Assembly: GCF_028288465.1 (NCBI RefSeq)
Contig: NZ_JAQBNR010000005.1
Coordinates: 124,001 to 188,000, forward strand
Direction: 5' to 3'
From: Ferruginibacter sp.
GTDB taxonomy: Bacteria; Bacteroidota; Bacteroidia; Chitinophagales; Chitinophagaceae
DNA: 64,000 nucleotides
The stretch's first letter is position 1. Each line of letters starts with the position of its first letter. Below the pieces are notes generated by a model. That model saw only the letters and a list, made by a program, of their open reading frames with translations, did not search any database and had not been told where the DNA came from. Positions 61,152-64,000 of this stretch are shown here, piece after piece. The translations under genes and the position numbers were made by a program.

Positions 61152-63962
61152 TTATTGAGACTGGCTGGTCTTACCTTCTTTAAAAGCCTTGGGCGTTACG
61201 CCAAATTTTGATTTGAAAACGGTAGAGAAATAGGCCTGTGATGCAAAGCCCACTTTAAAGGCAATTTCTGCTATATTCAGCTCTTCATTCAGCAATAAAT
61301 ATTTTGCCTTTTGCAGGCGAATGGTAAGAATATAATCATTTACATTGTAACCTAACAAGGCCTTTACTTTTCTGTACAGCTGTACCCTGGAAATACCAAT
61401 CTGTCTGCCAATTTCATCTACAGAAAAATGTTCGTTGGCAATATTATTTTCTACAACTGCGGTAAACTCATTAATGAATTTCCGGTCAATCTTGCTGGAG
61501 GAATTCGACCTGGTTTCTGCCGGCAGTTCACTTGTATAATGTTCTCTCAGTACAGCCCTGTTTTTCAACACTGTTTTAATGGTTTCTTCCAGGTAGGCCA
61601 CATTAAAAGGCTTAACAATAAAAGCGTCCGCCTGCGATTTAATACCTTCTATCTGTTCTTCAATACTGCCTTTGGCGGTTAATAGTATCACGGGTATATG
61701 CGATGTTCGCAAATCGTGTTTAAGTATTTCGGTTAATTGCAAACCATTTTGACCGGGCAAAACAATATCTGAAATGATCAGGTCTGGAACAATGTCAAAC
61801 GCAATACTGGCGCCACTTTCCCCCGTGGCGGCCTCATGCAGTTCATAATGACTGGCAAGCCTTTCTTTTAAAAATGCCCGCAGGTCATCATTGTCTTCAA
61901 TAATTAAAATTGAATTTTCTTTTTGAACCGCAGTAGTTGAATCATGTTGTAAATTTACTTTTTCAATATCTGTAATGTATATTTTTTCATCTTCATAAAT
62001 ATTGGATGGAGCGGGTTTCTCCGCCAATATCTCCTGTGCCTGTAAATGTGATTTTCCGATAGGTAGATTGATTTCAAAACAGGTGCCTTTTCCTTTTTCG
62101 CTTGTAAGTGTAATGTCACCGTGATGCAATCCAATCAATTGTTTTGACAGAGATAACCCAAGACCTGTTCCTTTAAATGTACTGCTATGCCCCTGGTAAA
62201 ACATTTCAAATGCATGGACTGCATCTTCCTCACTCATGCCCACACCATCATCTGCTACTTTTATGATGGCTGTTTTTCCGTCAGCGGTTGTATCAATCGT
62301 AACATTGATGTTGCCATGATCAGCAGTAAATTTAAATGCATTAGAAAGTAAATTAAACAATACCTTATCCAGCATAGTCGTGTCAAACCATAACTGCAAG
62401 TCTTTCACTTTGCTGGTTACATTAAACGAGATGTGTTTTTTCTTTGCTGTTTCCGTGAATGCGCTTGTTATATCATTTACAAAAGAGGTGATGTTATTTT
62501 CAGACGCACTAAATTTCATTTTCCCTTCTTCCATTTTTCTGAAATCCATTAATTGATTGATCAGGCGCAGCAACCGCATTGTATTGCGGCGTATAAATTC
62601 CAGGTTATTTTTTACCGCGAAATGCAGCTTGGGAGAAGCCATGGCATCTTCCAGGGGAGCCATGATCAAAGTGAGCGGTGTACGCAGTTCATGAGAGATG
62701 TTTGTAAAAAAATTAACCCGGGCATCATTGGCGTCTTTTACCTTTTGCATCAACTCTACCAGCTGGTTACGCTGCCCGGAAATTTCTTCTTTTTGCTGCT
62801 CCAGTTTTTTATTAATCTTTTTATTTTCCTGCAAATAATAAAACAGCACACCTCCAAATATTAATGCCAGGGCGAGCGTTATTGATATACCAAGTATTAT
62901 ATTAGTTTGGTTTTTTGAGATGATAATCTGTTCTTCAATCTTTTTTTGTCTTTTATCAATATCAGCCTGCTGTTCCGTTACCTTATCATTTTGAAGTTGC
63001 ATAATGCGAACGTTGGAAGAATCAATGATGGTAGTAGCGAGGGTATTCTCTTTGGAATAGGGTTGGTGGTCTAAAATTTTCAGGGCGGTAACAATGGCTT
63101 CCTGCCCGCCGGTCGGATATAATACAGTAGCAGCCAGCATTTTTGAAGCAACCATTCCCATTCCCAAACTGTCAATAGGCAGTCCGTCAACACCAATAAT
63201 TTTTATCTTTTTATCAGTACTTGTTTTTTTACAGATGCGGTATACTGTCAGGGCAATGTAATCAGTTTGGGCAAAAATTAGACTGATATTTTGATTGGTT
63301 ACCAGCGTGTTTTCCAGGTCACTTTCATAATTAACTGCATGGTCCTGGATTGTCTTCAGCAGATGTATGCCGGGGTTATTGGCAATCACATCCATAAAGC
63401 CCTTATGTCTGTCGATAAATGGAGTTGCATCCGACAGCCCCATTACCTCAAGTATATCTCCTTTCCCTTTTAAAAGTGATACGGTATACCTTCCTGCATT
63501 TTGACCTACCTCAAAATTGGATGCACCTACAAAAGCGGTATATTTTGTTGAATTGATACCCCGGTCTATTAAAACTACCGGAATACCCGACGTATACACA
63601 TTTTCAATTACGGGGGTTAAAGGCTGCGCTTCATTCGGAGAAACAATTAGCAGGTCTATTCCTTGTTTTACCAGTTCATTGATCTGTTGAATTTGTTTTT
63701 GGGTATTGGCTTCGGCATCCTTAAAAATAAACTGAATATTATTGTGAAAAGAAAGTTCCCGCTTCATTTCGTCCATCATTTTTTTTCTCCACGCATCACC
63801 ACTTTGACATTGCGAAAAACCAATCCGGAACTTTTTGGGTGATTTTTGATCACTGCAGGAAGAGAAGAAAATAATAGCAAGCGATACCAAAAGAAAGATG
63901 GGTTTTTCCCTGATACAATTAATGAAGGATTGATTTTTTTTAAGCGGTGGCGAAACAAACAT
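61152..63962 (-). CDS. Hybrid two-component regulator with periplasmic sugar-binding-protein sensor
   Basis: The 936-residue protein starts with a signal/anchor (about 20-36, SLAIIFFSSCS), followed by a Peripla_BP_4-like domain (residues 45-310; FRIGFSQCQSGDAWRKKMMD, VVLIDRGINS, IFAQTDYIALTVYR), one membrane segment near 354-376, a kinase with His424 (FFTNISHELRTPLTLI), ATP-binding motifs (FNLLSNAFKF; GTGLGLSLSKQL), a receiver with Asp732 (DLIISDIVLP) and an AraC HTH end (about 830-930). The sensor type binds monosaccharides such as ribose, rhamnose or fructose rather than oligosaccharides. Only 38 bases upstream are in the window, and TATGTTTG there overlaps the ATG. It converges on the last PUL gene. 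Confidence 0.94.
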   Translation of the reverse strand: MFVSPPLKKNQSFINCIREKPIFLLVSLAIIFFSSCSDQKSPKKFRIGFSQCQSGDAWRKKMMDEMKRELSFHNNIQFIFKDAEANTQKQIQQINELVKQGIDLLIVSPNEAQPLTPVIENVYTSGIPVVLIDRGINSTKYTAFVGASNFEVGQNAGRYTVSLLKGKGDILEVMGLSDATPFIDRHKGFMDVIANNPGIHLLKTIQDHAVNYESDLENTLVTNQNISLIFAQTDYIALTVYRICKKTSTDKKIKIIGVDGLPIDSLGMGMVASKMLAATVLYPTGGQEAIVTALKILDHQPYSKENTLATTIIDSSNVRIMQLQNDKVTEQQADIDKRQKKIEEQIIISKNQTNIILGISITLALALIFGGVLFYYLQENKKINKKLEQQKEEISGQRNQLVELMQKVKDANDARVNFFTNISHELRTPLTLIMAPLEDAMASPKLHFAVKNNLEFIRRNTMRLLRLINQLMDFRKMEEGKMKFSASENNITSFVNDITSAFTETAKKKHISFNVTSKVKDLQLWFDTTMLDKVLFNLLSNAFKFTADHGNINVTIDTTADGKTAIIKVADDGVGMSEEDAVHAFEMFYQGHSSTFKGTGLGLSLSKQLIGLHHGDITLTSEKGKGTCFEINLPIGKSHLQAQEILAEKPAPSNIYEDEKIYITDIEKVNLQHDSTTAVQKENSILIIEDNDDLRAFLKERLASHYELHEAATGESGASIAFDIVPDLIISDIVLPGQNGLQLTEILKHDLRTSHIPVILLTAKGSIEEQIEGIKSQADAFIVKPFNVAYLEETIKTVLKNRAVLREHYTSELPAETRSNSSSKIDRKFINEFTAVVENNIANEHFSVDEIGRQIGISRVQLYRKVKALLGYNVNDYILTIRLQKAKYLLLNEELNIAEIAFKVGFASQAYFSTVFKSKFGVTPKAFKEGKTSQSQ

Positions 63963-64000
63963 AGCGGCAAGTTGAGTTATTTTTTTTCAATTCAACAGAT

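Overview
The window looks like a chromosomal segment of a Bacteroidota bacterium, most likely of the Chitinophagia/Chitinophagaceae type. Supporting signs are a SusC/SusD pair, two hybrid two-component systems of the Bacteroidetes type (periplasmic sensor, kinase, receiver and AraC domain in one chain), a type IX secretion (T9SS) C-terminal sorting domain, DUF4199, TAnnTTTG-type promoters, AT-rich spacers and very little Shine-Dalgarno signal. The genus is an inference; there is no rRNA in the window.

Layout. 0-9.3 kb: a phosphoesterase cut by the left edge, a secreted Gfo/Idh/MocA oxidoreductase, lepA, small unknown genes and a secreted GH8 enzyme. 9.3-19.1 kb (minus strand): all four enzymes for GDP-D-glycero-alpha-D-manno-heptose (gmhA, hddA, gmhB, hddC), a sugar-type methyltransferase and two glycosyltransferases, interrupted by a GH29 fucosidase and a second secreted glycosidase-like gene. 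Between the two glycosyltransferases lies a frameshifted GxxExxY gene bracketed by inverted GAT-rich repeat tracts. 19.4-21.4 kb: DUF4199, a dihydroorotase homologue that has lost most metal ligands, and tRNA-Pro(GGG) with its own promoter and terminator. 21.5-28 kb: a worn segment with an integrase remnant behind the tRNA, a PepSY-like pseudogene, a split class II ribonucleotide reductase and a frameshifted lipoprotein; every clear lesion lies in a mononucleotide run.

24-41 kb holds many stress or dormancy-type genes: small alarmone synthetase, NrdJ, nitroreductase, zinc ribbon protein, alcohol dehydrogenase, HPF-like ribosome hibernation factor, CapA-like protein, phosphoribosyltransferase, COG2187 kinase-like protein, PRPP synthetase, a GroEL fragment, a three-BON-domain protein, a YdaT-like protein and a lone receiver domain. 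The gene mix resembles the mycobacterial DosR hypoxia regulon and may be one co-regulated stress island.

42-64 kb is a polysaccharide utilisation locus: an HTCS regulator, a glycosidase-like protein, SusC, SusD, a lipoprotein with a toroid-like fold, GH130 mannoside phosphorylase, an MFS transporter, another unassigned glycosidase-like protein, and a second HTCS with a sugar-binding-protein sensor. GH130 points to a beta-mannoside substrate. A RAYT-type IS200-like element sits behind the first regulator, and a 630-bp non-coding, hairpin-rich element with 19-bp terminal inverted repeats and a 10-bp target duplication has inserted directly in front of GH130. A 21-bp tandem direct repeat ahead of the first enzyme gene is a good candidate operator for the AraC-type regulator.
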